Of a stretch of 64,000 nt of DNA, positions 11,401 through 23,597 are shown piece by piece (within the stretch, counting starts at the first letter, position 1; every line of letters begins with the position of its first letter). Under the pieces are notes generated by a model. It saw only the letters and a list, made by a program, of their open reading frames with translations, was not told where the DNA came from and made no database searches. A program made the position numbers and the translations under genes. The stretch covers positions 372,001-436,000 of the forward strand of contig BCKT01000002.1 of assembly GCA_003116875.1 (NCBI GenBank), written 5' to 3'. This DNA comes from Takashimella koratensis. Its lineage: Eukaryota > Basidiomycota > Tremellomycetes > Trichosporonales > Tetragoniomycetaceae.

Positions 11401-14400
11401 AGGTCGGCTCCTAAACTCACGTTGGTCGATTCCAACTCCTCCGCCCGAGCCAGTGCAGTCGCCAGGCTCGACTCGGCGGCTCCATGTTGTTCCCTGAGCG
11501 CTTGAACGGCCTCCTTGATCTTCCCCACCTCTGCGGCATGCGCTTCCTTCACGCTCGCCAACTCCGCCTCTTTCCCCTTGACTACCTCCTCCAACCTCTT
11601 CCCCTCCTCCTCCCGGGCTTCCACATTTCCAACCACCTTACTTTTCTCCTTCTCTAACACCAACACCTTCTCCTCGGCTTGGGCTAGCTTCTTCTCAACT
11701 TCCTCCAACCTTGTTTGATCTTCAATGACCAACTCTTCCCTCGATTTGCGAAGCTCAAGGATTGTCGATTCGAGCTTATCGATCCGTTCCCCTCGTTCCG
11801 AAACGGTCTGGACGAGTTCCGACCGCGTCGATTCGAGTTGAGTATGCATGTCGCGAACTTTTGTCTCGTGTTCCTCTTTCGCCTCAGCCAAGGTCCCCTG
11901 TAACGCCGTATGCGCAGTGGTCGACTCGTCCAGCTGGGCTCTAAGGCTGTCCAGTTCTTTCGTCTGGGTACTCAACAGCTCGACATTGACGAGCGCATCC
12001 GCCAATCGCTGGGACAACGATGCTAGCTCTTCGTCCTTCCCCGCGATCGTCCGTCGCAACGCCGCGATCGTCCGGTCATGGTCGAAACTACTCGACGACT
12101 TCAATTGGGACAATTCCGCGATACTAGCCAGCGATGGCATCTCCTCGTCCTCCGCCACCCTCGTCATTCCACTAACGGCACGCCGATCTCCCGTACCTGG
12201 TCGTTTCGGTGTCCCTAAACCCAGCGCAAGTCGGCCCGACCCAGAGGCTAATGACGTGAAATCCGAGATGCGCGGTCGTTTCTTCTTCGGCGGGGAAAGG
12301 GGGAGACCAGAGTTAGAGCGAGGTAGTTCCGAGGTAAGGATCTCGCCGTTGAGTTTCGCAAGTTGAGCAGTGAGTTTGGCTTTACGCGCTTCCATCGAGG
12401 CGACCGAATCGGCGAGCTATCAAAGTGTCAGTTGTACGCTCATGCTAGTCGAAAGACGAAGGTACTCCAACTGACCTCTGCGATGTGATCCGAGGACACT
12501 TCCGGCACTGTCGCCTTGTCGTCCCGTGCGCCCATTCCCTGCAACTGCCGCCTGAGCGCCTCAATTTCTAAATCCTTTGCGCGAATCACCGCTCGTTCCG
12601 ACGACATGAGCTACGACAATCATCAGCGGATGTTCCTCAATCTTCGCTCGTCTTCAGACTTTACACTCACCACATTCTTCTTCGCCTTGGTTTCGACCTG
12701 CGAACACCTTCCAGCAAACTTGAGCGTCTCTAGGGTCTCTGAACAGTGTTCTTCTTCCGCTGACATGGTACAGATCACACAGATGTTTGAGTCCCCGCCG
12801 AGTGCATTCTCCAAGAGATGCGTGAGCTTGGAATTTCGGTATGGGATGTGACTGGGGAATGTCAGCTGTTGATTCAAACGGGGCATATCTAGCTGACTGA
12901 CTTTTTCTTGTTCTTCTCTGTGAGTTTGTGCACGACTTCACGAAGCGCAAGTAGACTGTGAAGGGTTAGATATTCTCCCCACCTCGACTGTCCAGTTGTT
13001 TCACCCACCTCTGGTTAATATGCTTGCCCTCTCCTCGTCGTTCTGCATCCGACACTGCCTTTTCCGAACCTGCCAAGTCCTACAATCATCAGTTCCCATC
13101 ATTTTCCCTGTGGCTCCATCATCGCTGGTACTAACAATCAAATTCTGTAATCGAGCGTCAGCTGTCTGTTGCTGGTGCCCACTAATCAGCTGATCCACTC
13201 ACCAGTCTGGATAGACGGATATCGTCGTCTCCATCACCGTCTCGTGGTCGAGACTCGATGACGATCGTGAACACCGCATGAGATCGAGAAGATCGCTCGT
13301 TCTATACGTCGTGGGCATCAGCATCACTACCCCTTCGTTGTGTAGTTGAGACTCGATTTGAACACCGGGACTTTGACTTACCCAGTCTGTCGCGCCGACT
13401 TTTCTGTTCTGGTTCCCCTTCTCAAGTAAATCCACTACATCCTGCGGCGTCGACACGATCTCCTCGACCAATGGCTCGACATAGACTTTGTTCTAAAACC
13501 TCATCAGCGACTCGTTTCTCAAACCTATTCCATTATTCAGTCAACACTCACTTTGGCGGTATGGATTACTGGTTTTTCTTCATCCTTTAACGGGCCTTTC
13601 TTGAAATTCAGCAAATCCCGAAGAGTTTCGTTGTAGATCTCAATGTACGAGACTCGGAGGAGGTATGCTCGGTCAGGTTCCTGTAAAGGTGATGACATGT
13701 TAGTAAAGGCTCCATCATGGCCATCAACTGCAAGAAATAAGACTCACTGCTGTGATAGCGTCGAACACGCCGTCCACCGCACAGGGGATGATACCGAGCT
13801 CATCGCTTGTTCCAGTCTGCTTCGTGTCAATCGGGTTGCGAAATCATTTGCAAACAGTCAACAACTCACCATCGTGAAAGACTTTCCACTTCCCGTTTGA
13901 CCGTATCTGGACAAAATATCAGCTACCCATTCTTCGCTGATTGAGAAGGTCACGGCTTACGCAAAGATGGTGCTGTTGAACCCATTCATCGCCTTGTCAA
14001 CCAACGGCGCGACTTTCGACTGGTACAACTCCGGTGTCCGAGAAGGGTACTGCAACAGTGCATCTGTGCCCCTCAGTTAGCTTGGACAAGACAAAGCTTG
14101 TCGGTTGGGAGTTTGCAGATACTGACCGAAATCATAGTGGTACTCTGCCTCTCGACCGGCTTTACCACCTCTTTTCAAGACGTTGGGGTGAACGTCGGAC
14201 AATGTGAGTGAGGTAGGTTGGAGTTCATATGCCGTTTGCGCAAAGTTTGACGAAGTTGGTTTGATTCTGCCCAAGATCTCGAGTTAGCTCCACGCTGTTT
14301 TCGAGCAGACCTTGAGACGTTGACTCACCGAACACAGACGACAACTTTGTCGCTGTTGTCTTTGCCATCGAGGGAGAACCTGTCACTCTCCCTTTCTCGT

Positions 14401-15149
14401 TCTTTGCCTTTACTTTCCCTCCTCGGTGTTATCGGGGGTACTGGGTTCGAAGCAGTCGAATCTCCTTGCGACGTCTGCGTGGACGGAGCCGCCACCACCG
14501 CCGCCGCATTGATCCCGTCTCCCGCTGATCGAGACTTCTTCACTTGCGCCGCTAGCTGTAACCTCGACTGCAGAGTCTCCCTCTTCTTCCCGGTCCTCGA
14601 AGCTGAGATCGGCGGGTTTGTCGAATCAACCACATCGCTCGCTTTCCGTTTCGGTGTGACTTCCTCATGCTTTGTCTCTTCTTCGTCACCTTGATCTTCC
14701 AACTCTGCGGATATATTTCGACTGATCCCGGTCTTCGTGCTCTTGCTGGTCGGCGTAGTCGGTTCGTCTTTCGCCTCGGGGGACTTCTTTCGACTGCTCT
14801 TGGAGACACTATCTACGACTCCGCCGACGATGGAGGAGATATCGCTCTCTGCGTCGCTATGGTTGGGCGAGGAAGCAGCCGATGACGAGACGTCACCTTG
14901 GTGTTGACGTTTTCTCTGCCGTTCTTTCTTCTGCGCCCGTTTGAATTTGGCTGCTGAAGCAGGCTGGGACCGGGGTGTACCAGACGGCATGGCGGAGGTA
15001 TGGGTAGGGGTGAGGGTGAGAGGGAGGGAGAAGGAGAGAGGGGAAGTGAGGGAGGGGGAAGAAGGAAGAGGAGGAGGGAGGCCAACGGCCAAAGAAGGAG
15101 AAGAAGGTTGGCGAGAGAGTGTACGTGGTTTCGTTGGCGATGATGGCAT
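8404..15149 (-). CDS. Kinesin-7 / CENP-E-like motor with long coiled coil
   Basis: A plus-end-directed microtubule motor by family. Sixteen exons join in frame: 15149-14329, 14266-14127, 14063-13961, 13905-13869, 13816-13748, 13680-13552, 13492-13382, 13301-13203, 13144-13136, 13079-13009, 12955-12902, 12851-12671, 12610-12476, 12416-9180, 9114-8745 and 8615-8404. The product is about 1925 residues. Motor motifs are all present: VRIKP, P-loop GQTGSGKS (358-364), switch I NERSSRSHAVF, switch II DLAGSEKA, and HIPYRNSKLT. The tail TLETLKFAGRCSQVE fits kinesin-7. A 270-residue Ser/Pro/Lys-rich head precedes the motor. Residues from about 610 to 1730 are almost all coiled coil, followed by a Thr/Ser-Pro-rich tail. 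A cytoplasmic KIP2-like role or a kinetochore role is possible; sequence alone does not decide. Confidence 0.92.
10118..10621 (-). repeat. Twelve tandem 14-residue coiled-coil repeats inside the kinesin
   Basis: Inside the large kinesin exon, twelve consecutive 42-base units encode 14-residue repeats with a pattern like xSLDKALADxxTTQ. Leu occupies position 3 and the unit ends in a polar Thr-Gln or Thr-Arg pair. The central units are the most alike (ASLDKALADYSTTQ, then TALDKALADHATTQ). Outer units drift. Fourteen residues equal two heptads, so the coiled-coil register is kept. Confidence 0.85.
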
Positions 15150-15626
15150 ACAGAGTTGGATAGGGAGTGAATGGACAAGGGAGAACTGTCGAGTTGGTCG
15201 AGGTGGTGTTTATGTACACCGAGGACAGTTCTCCAGAATGCAGATGAGGGCGAGGGAGGGACGGGGAGAGGGGGAGAGGGGTACGTTGACGTCGGTGTTG
15301 ATAGGGTGGATAAAGATGGTGGATGTTGAATCAACAATGTGTGTGTATGTGTGTATGTGTATGTGTGTGTGTGTGTGAGGTTTGTTGACAGAACACAAAA
15401 AGAAGAAAGAAATCAGGCACGTCGAAAGACCATGTTTGCAGTGTTGATAACTGCACCGGTAAAACACACGTCATTGACCCCGATCACCCCTTTGGGCTTG
15501 GCGAGCACCGCTAATATCCCGTTGAGGCCGCAGCCGATCCAACTCGGGAACAGGAAAGAGGACGAGTGATGTTGATTCTTGACTACCTTAGAGCTTGGTC
15601 CGACTGACTTTGACCCGTCGCCAACG
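15150..15626. promoter_or_regulatory. Divergent promoter between kinesin and mitochondrial ATPase genes
   Basis: The two flanking genes start here and point away from each other, so both promoters must lie in this 477-base interval. It includes a GT-rich microsatellite at about 15338-15378. No clear TATA box was seen for either gene. Confidence 0.5.
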
Positions 15627-18417
15627 ATGATCAGACCGAGGCTGGTGAATGTGCTTACACCTCGACTCCAGCGGGCCCCACTTGCCTCCCTTTCCCCCCT
15701 GGTTCTTTCCCGTCCTCACCGTGACCTCCACCTCCACTCCTCTCTTCCCTCCTATCCCTCCCAACATTCAACCTGCGCTCGGCATCGATCCTACTCTTCC
15801 TGGACTCCGCCCAGCTCCAACGACCAACCCAATTCGAATAACGAATCGAGCCACCGGTCTAAATCCAGCGACTCGTTTTGGTCGTCATGGGTGCATAGTG
15901 CGAGTCTGCAAACGGCGTTAACCACCGTCGTTGGCTTGGGGATGGTCTTTGCTGCTGGAGTAGGGTACCTGCAGTGGTACAAACACCATGTGTTGCAACG
16001 GGTACGTCGGGCAGCTAGTGAACTCACGAACCCAGCTGACCCGCTCGACAGATGGAGAAAGCGTTCGCTGGAGGCTATGTGAGTAGCTTTCCCCCCCTGC
16101 CCAGTCTGAACCCCTACCACTTGATTGAGGCTGATCAAGTGTAGGACCCGGCTTTGGAAATCTCCACACTCCACGCACCCAACTCGTCCCATATCCACCG
16201 AAGGGAACAAGTTGTCATTGACTCTATATTCCGGGGCGAAGAGACGGGAGGGTATTACCTCGTCATTGGACCCAAGGGAACAGGCAAAGGGACTATGATC
16301 CTCGAGTGAGCCAATCTCTCCTTACTTTTCCACTTCCACCATACACGCTATACACAAACTGATCTGCAGTGCTATGCGGGAGGTCAAAGCCGAGGGTGCT
16401 TCCGTCTGCGAAGGTCAGCCCTTCGCTTTAGAATTATTACCAGAGCTGACTGTCGTAGCTCACCCGGACTTGGAGGTGTTCCGACTCCGACTGGGAAAAG
16501 CTCTCGATTTTGATTTCTACGAAGACTGGCAAGGATCTTTATTTTCCCGTGCCGATCCACGTCAAGGTGGTCCCGCACTAGATGTGGAACGTGCCATGTC
16601 AAAGCTTGAAAAGGTCGCGTTGAGGTATGCGAGGCGAAATCGCCGTCCGCTGGTCTTGGCGATCAGCAGTGAGTCTGGAATCTTCGGGGAACAGTCAAGG
16701 TCAGGCGGGAGTGCTGATAATTGTTGGGAAGATATACATCTTTTCCCTAATACGCCAGAGGGACATGCCGTGCTGCATCAGTTGCAGCAACGAGCAGAGG
16801 CATGGGCAGAGGCAGTAGGTGTTTCGTTCGTGCCGAGCTCATCGTAGGGTATCATGACGATGGTCTTCACCACCGACGACTTTTGTAAGTGCCTCCCTTC
16901 TCCTCGTTTTCTCGTCTCCTTTCTCCTGTGATCACGCCTTATAGTATCACTGACGAACCTCAGGGTGTCTCGACAAGATGAAGAAGAACGCTTCCCGAAT
17001 GCGTATTCTCTCCGTATACGACCTCTCCGCATCTGAATCTATCAACGCTCTTCGACACCTTCGTCGACACAGCTTGGCCCTTCGCCAGGGTGTGAAACAC
17101 GAAGCGGTGAAGATGGAGAGCGATGAAGTTTTGAGAAGGGTTTATGAGCTTGTCGGTGGACGGACGAGTTATTTGGCCCGTGCGGCCAGAGCGGGGGATA
17201 TGTTGGGTGAGTCCAACTGTGGCGCCTGGAGTGGAGCCGAGTTGATGAAGAACAGAAGAGGCAGAGGGGATGGTCAGAGCTGAGAAAGGGTGGCTGTTGT
17301 CCAAGTGAGTCGCAGGATAAATCAGCGAGGATGGTGCTGAATCGGGGTGATAGGATCGGATTGATACCTGAAATGGACGACGATGTGATGTGAGTACAGG
17401 CAGAGTAAGAGGTCAGCGCTGACAATTTAGGGATGAGCAAAAGTGAGCACCTGCGTATGTCACTTGGGCTCGACTACTAACCTTGGCCTTGTGGACAGAT
17501 GGTCTAGGTGAGTTCACGACTTGAGATATATGTCCGATCAGCTGACAACGACCAGTTGCTCCTGGTTGCTCCTCCGACACCTCGCCCGAGAAACCCCAAC
17601 TCTCTCTCCCTTTCTACCTCTACAGCCCGCCATCCCCGTCACCGTCCTACCAGATGATAACACTCCTTCGGCCGTGATCAGCACCGAACCTATCCCAGAT
17701 CCGTCTGAGCAAGGGAGTCTGGTCGGTGACGACTCCCCTCCAGACGGAACGGATGACGTCCCTTCCCCCGGAGTGTCGTTTGGTGATGCGCGGCGGATTA
17801 TGACACGTACCGATTTCCTCGAGGGTTTGGATCATGCTAATGTAAGCTCGTGTCGGAAAGGAAAAGAGCTGACAGATTTGCAGATCGTGTCTATCGATGT
17901 GAGTAGCTGTGTCTGTGTACGCGATGTTGGAGCCGAGCAGGAGATTCGAGCTGGAGAGTCGGAGGATGAGACAGATAAAAGAACCCGCGTCAGGCGGTGA
18001 GCGGTAGAGGCCTAGCTGACGGTCGTGGATAGGTGCATCACGACGTACGCGTCGACTCGGTGTTGCTGTTGAGAGCTGCGCAGGAGGTGGTCGCGCAAGA
18101 AGGCTTTGACGCAATGCTCGACCAGACGCGAGACCGGATTGACGAGATCGAGGGTGGGTCGGGGTTCTGGGGACACACCAATCTCCCAACCTACGCCCAT
18201 CTCGCAGTCGTGCGAGACGAGCTAGTACCGCTGCTAACTAAACTTTTATCCAGGTCTCCATCGGCAGAACGAGTTGACAGTCAAGGAGCCTTTCCGAGTC
18301 TTGTTTGGGCGCAGGGACGGACAGACCGTAGTCGATGTCGTTGGGCTAGGTGGGAGCTTTGTCCCTGCGGATGCGGATGACGAAGGGGAAGAGGGCAGCC
18401 CGGCGCGGCTGGTTTGA
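15627..18417 (+). CDS. Mitochondrial membrane-anchored P-loop (AAA/Orc1-like) ATPase, unnamed
   Basis: Fourteen exons join in frame to about 659 residues: 15627-16001, 16052-16078, 16145-16305, 16370-16814, 16848-16884, 16964-17206, 17256-17304, 17354-17389, 17431-17442, 17499-17507, 17556-17841, 17884-17898, 18033-18153 and 18254-18417. The first 30 residues are Arg/Leu/Ser-rich without acids, like a mitochondrial presequence (inference). A membrane segment spans about residues 96-117. A Walker A motif GPKGTGKGT is at 176-184, and a Walker B-like strand LVLAIS occurs later. The domain resembles Orc1-like AAA ATPases. I cannot name the protein or its substrate. The third-from-start large exon is followed by a 33-base intron that is unusually short; without splicing the frame ends at a TAG at 16845. 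Four exons are 27 bases or less. Confidence 0.75.
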
Positions 18418-20462
18418 GAATAAGTAATAGATATACATATGGACCATGGTTGTTGGTTGAAACATGACGGGTGGTGGACAGTGACTGTTGTGGCTGGGTT
18501 TCGCTGACGAGCTGGGCTAGTTGAACCGGTCTCGAGTACACACACATAAGGAGAGGCGCGATTTGAGCTCTGGCCTGTCGACGTCGAGCCCACCTTATCA
18601 TCTGGACCGATACTTGGACCAGTCTATTCAAGTAACCACACCGATCACCATCGTGACCCCTGTTTTCCAGCGTGCTTCAACGTCGTCACGGTTGTTACAG
18701 GATATGATACATTGCGACCGGCTAGCGACGGTGAATACCTTTGGCTTACGACTATTGACCAGACCAACATGACGTGTAAACAGTCTAGTCGGTATCTAAA
18801 TGATCGAATTGAGTAGTGGTATCCTTGCTTTGTGTAGGCCAGGTAGGAAGAGGTACATTGTAAATGACCGACCGCGTCTACATTGAAACGGAAACACATT
18901 CATGTAGCGGGTTTGGGGTTGAACAACGTAGAGTTTGACATGAGATGGGATGGATAGATTCTGCGTTACCGACCTGGCTGACCTGCCACATGCTATGAAA
19001 TTCCAGGGGTCGAGATGAACCATTCAACTCTGCCAGGCAAAGGTCGGTCTGGTAACCGCCTGCCCCTGCCCCTCCCCCGCGCGCCTCGAGTCCCTGAGGT
19101 AGAGATGGTAAGTGAGAGAACAAGGTTGTGGGATGGAGTTTTATTGGCCTCTCTCTTTCTTATTGTTCGTGGTTGAACCTTGGCTTCGTACGTGAACTGC
19201 TCGGGGTCAGGTGAATAGGGGAGGAGGAAGAGGGAGGGAGAGAGAGAGGGAGAGAGGGGAGCACGACGTGACCTGTGACGCTCTATGGTTTCCTCAAAGG
19301 GTAATGTATGGAGTAATGAAGTAATGTACAGCGCACTAGCACGGACCCAGCTGGGCGGGATCCCGGGTGGTCAAGCGAAGAACCCAGGGAAAGGGCGTGT
19401 TTGATAATGTATTGTTCAGGGTCAGGGTCACGAGTTGGGGACGAAGGACACAGCCAGGACATGAACGCGCCTAGCGATCTCAGGGTCGTCGTCACGGTCA
19501 GTGTTATGTAGCAGTCAACAATGCAATGTACTACTACTCTATGTACTCTGGATCGACAGCAAACACGTCTCGTCGGTCATTCCTCACCATCTCCCCTCAC
19601 CCTCCCCTCACCCTCCCCTCCCCCTTGCCTCCTCATTTACCCAAACTCTATTCCACACCACCGACCATTGCTCCACACCACGTCTGTTCACGTCCATCCT
19701 CCATCTCTATCTCTCTATCGCTCACCGCTCTTCCCCCAACTAGCACCCAAACCATTACCTATCCACCACCACCGTTCGACGCGTTGAAACATCGCCTCCA
19801 TCTCATTGGTGAAACTTTGCGCAGGCGACCGGTGCATCGAGCGCAACCCATACTGTACGCAGGTAAAAAATCAAGAAATCCGCCTCAAGCCTCAAGCCCA
19901 AGCCAGGGCGGCACGAAACCCACCGAGGGATACCCTTTTCTCAGTGTTCCTGTAAAGAAACATACATACCTCGACGCGTAGCACCGTAGCACCGTAGCCT
20001 CTAACCTCTAGCCTCGACACCTGGACGTTTATTATATTACCACCACCACATCAGCACAGCAACCTCTTACCTCCCTCCCTCCCTCTTTACCACCCCAACC
20101 ACTTCACCGCCGCACGGACCTTGTTCAACACCATCACCACCACCACCCACCACCGCCCACTTCCTCACCTCGTCCCCCTCGACCACTAGTCACCCCTCGA
20201 CCCCGTCTGTGCGCCGTCGCCAACGCTACCCCCTCCCCTGCCCACTTGACGTCTCATTTCCCACTCCACCCCTCTCTTCTTCTTCCCGGCTCACCACGGC
20301 TTCAAAACCTAGCGTCTCTCGTCACCCCCTCCCGTATCTCTCTCTGCCGCTCTCTCCTACTCCCGCTCCCTCCCCTCTCTCGCTCGGACCATACCATACC
20401 ACACCTCTTACCCCACCCATACCCATACCCATACCTCATATAACCCCGGGAAGTCACATAGC
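18418..20462. other. Long intergenic region and CT-rich leader of the homeobox gene
   Basis: No gene was recognised in these 2 kb. A purine-rich tract lies at about 19212-19262. From about 19500 to the homeobox ATG the plus strand becomes strongly C/T-rich with many short ORFs, which suggests a long 5' leader that may contain upstream ORFs. Confidence 0.4.
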
Positions 20463-23155
20463 ATGGCGTCGACATCTCACCCTCACTTGTCATCTACACC
20501 TCGACGGCTCTCGATCCACAACGACGAGAACACGCGCGCCCACTCTTACCCTACCCCTCACCACGCGCACGCCCACACCCACTCCCACACCCACCCACAC
20601 CACGCGCAAGTGATCAAGCAGGCTCCGTTGACCGCGCCGCGTCCGACGTCGCTGTTCACCTCCCGGCCTGTTCCCTCTCACGGGCCACCACAGCACTCGT
20701 TCCACCCGACTCCATCGCACGCTTCATTCCGCCAGCCGCTCGCGCCCGTTGCCCACAATTCGGCAGGGGTAGGCGCCGCCCCGGAACGCGAACACGAGCG
20801 CGACCCTCGATTCGTTACCGTCACTCCGGCCAAGGAGCGCGAGAGGGGCGACAAGGGCGCGGTAGGTGTCAAAGACTCACAGAGGGACTTGCCATTGCCC
20901 AAGGGCATGCTACCATACCATCCTATCAACTCAACCCCTCACTCTGTGCACCACTCGCATTCCCACCCTCACATGCCTTCTTCCTTGCCCCACTCCTTGC
21001 CCCACTCCCACGCGCCCCACTCTCACCATCACCACCACTTGCACTCCCCTTCCCCCCAAATGCCACCATTCCGCGTTCCGTCCCTCGTCACTCCCTCTGC
21101 TGGTGGGCGGTCGATCTCCCCTGCGTCCAGTATGAGCCGCGCCAACTCGGCCGCTCTGCCCCACAGCACGCCCGCGACAGTCCCTCCTACACCCAGCCCC
21201 GTCGCGCCCCACCTTCTCGGCCCCATCGCACTCCACGGTGTCCTCGAGCCAACGCGGTTCCCTGGCGCCCTCCCCGACGCGTACGTCAGGCAACTCCCCA
21301 TGCCCAGCGGCGCAGACGACGACGGTGAGAAAAACTCCAAGAAATCACCTATCAGCACAAACCCCTGGGACTACATCCTCGAGGATCATGGCAAGAACAA
21401 GCCACGAAGGAGGTTCACACCGAAAGAACTCGAGGCGTTGGAGATTCTTTGGAGCATTACGCATAACCCGCATAAATGGCAGAGGCAGAAACTCGCTCGG
21501 TGGTTTGGTTGGTGAGTGTGACAGGGTAGACGCGTTATCGTTTGGTCTCAGACTGACATTTGGTTTTAGCACGACTCGGCACCTTACTGTTTGGGTGAGT
21601 TCTCCCCTTCATTTTCATATGATCCTAGCTGACATACATGCAGTTCCAGAACCGTCGTCAGGATCTGAAGAAGCAGGAGGATTTGAAAAAGCAAGAAGAG
21701 AAGAAGAAGGAAACCAACGACGAAACCGCGCCCTCATCTTCCAACCCCGAGCCTACCCCTTCCAAGTCGAGCAAGACCGCTGCCCCCTTGGCCAAGCTGG
21801 ACGACCTGCCACCTCCTTACCCTGACAAGTCCAAGGTCATCATGGATATTGTCAGCGACACGTTACGACCCGACGAGTACTTCGCGCAACTAGCCCGTTC
21901 CTCCTCCCCTGCGACCTCGGAGACCCGCATCTCACCTTCCCCGCCACTCCCGTCATCTCGGCCACAGATCAACACCGCGCTCATGCACCACCCGCAGCAG
22001 CAGGCTCTGAAGCGACCGAGGCGCCACATCTCACTCGACGACGTCTGTGCCGACCGAGAACAGAGCATGACCCACCGGCCCACAGCGGTGACCCGCCCCA
22101 AGCCCGACGGCTTTGAAAACCTTGACAAGGCGGACCCGCGGTACCGCGAGGCCCTGATCAACATGCTTCCCTCGGAGATGTCGAGTGAACCTGTCGAGCC
22201 GCCCGAGGGAGAAGACGGGGAAGACGAGTCGGACGGGGAAGACTCGCCGACTCGGAAACGCCGAAACGCCACGCTCCCACCTATCGGTCTCGGCCGACCA
22301 TCCTCCGCTGCCCCCGTCACGTTGCCAGGACTGCAACGAACGATCCGATTCGGTCGAGCGTCGAGCAACGATATCCTCATGCGATCCGCACGCGCTCGGG
22401 AGATGGTCTCGCGAGGTGGACCCGCCCGCGCAATCTCGAACCCGACGAGGTCGTTGATGAACCACGACGTGGCGATGCTGCCTTCTCTCTCTGCGTCGTC
22501 CTCGTCCTCGTCAATCCAACGGAGCAACAGTCATGGTGGCCAGCAAGGACCCTCGTTTCACCCTCTTCCCCCCGTGCAAGTGATCAACCGCGGCGTCCTG
22601 AGTCGACACGGGTCTTGGTCCACCCACCCGACGTTGAAACGACCCGACTCGTTTGACCGATCTCAATCCGAGGCCGCACTTTTCGCTGCGGGTTCCTCCT
22701 CGCCGTCGACCCTTGACGCGCTCTCCCCGATCCTTCGGGTATCCAAATCGCCAGTGATCGACGTCAAACCCGTCATCCCAACCGAGGCTACCCCTGCGCA
22801 CGTGACAGAGACCCCCAAGTCGGCAGCGACCAATGTCGACGTGAGCCCCACGCTCCCATCGCCTTTGTCAAGCTCGCCGGGGCTTACCGCCGACTCGGCC
22901 GATACGTCGATTGCATCTATCGAGGCACAACAGCTCGCAGCGAGTGGGGCTGGGGAAACACGGGTCAAAGCCGAGCCATCAATGGCTGGGGCTGGGCGGG
23001 ATAAAGAGAGGGAACGACTCATCCCGGAGGGAAGGAGCATTTACAGCGTATCGACAGAGCTCGAACCGCACGCGAAGAGGGGAGTGCAGGAGATGGACGA
23101 AGGTGTGATCACAGGTGCCCATGCGTTGCTGGATTTGTTGAATGGTAGATCATAA
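20463..23155 (+). CDS. Homeobox transcription factor
   Basis: A nuclear DNA-binding regulator by family. Three exons read in frame: 20463-21511, 21570-21594 and 21644-23155, about 861 residues. The homeodomain occupies roughly residues 315-375 (RRRFTPKELEALE ... KLARWFGCTTRHLTVWFQNRRQ), with the helix-3 signature WFQNRR at 358-363. The middle exon, only 25 bases, encodes the start of helix 3. The N-terminal third is rich in His, Pro and Ser with two dense histidine clusters. The region after the homeodomain starts with a Lys/Glu-rich run and then becomes Ser/Pro-rich and disordered. It resembles the YOX1/HOB group of fungal homeobox proteins only by the homeodomain, so no symbol is given. Confidence 0.88.
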
Positions 23156-23597
23156 AAGTGTGGATTGGGGTTTGTGTGGCATATTGATCAGAAGAGGTTC
23201 AGGAGAGAGAGATATGTGCGTAGTAAGATCAAGAAAGTCTTTGTTTATTTAATCAGTCGCTTTGGACCTTTGAGTATCTTATCTTGAGTTGACATGTACG
23301 ATGTAACCGTTGGGATCAAGAGCTTTGCTTTGCCCCCAGTCACGATCTGGATTCGGATTCAAAGAAGAGTGAATGGTGTTGGCGAGTCATGCTAGTTGCC
23401 ACACTGCCACGATCAACTTTGCTGCGTGGCGGTCCTGACCTCCACCTGAGCGCACTAAATGACGTCGAAACCACCAGAGCCAACTACCAACTACTGTACT
23501 GTACATCAGCAACCCCACTGTCGTCGTCGTCCTCCTCAACCACAACTCACTCACAGCTTGACCTCCTCGTTAGAGCCCACGCTGGGAAACTGGAAAG
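23156..23597. other. Intergenic region upstream of the NAD(P)HX dehydratase gene
   Basis: No coding sequence seen. It should contain the homeobox 3' UTR and the dehydratase promoter. Confidence 0.4.
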
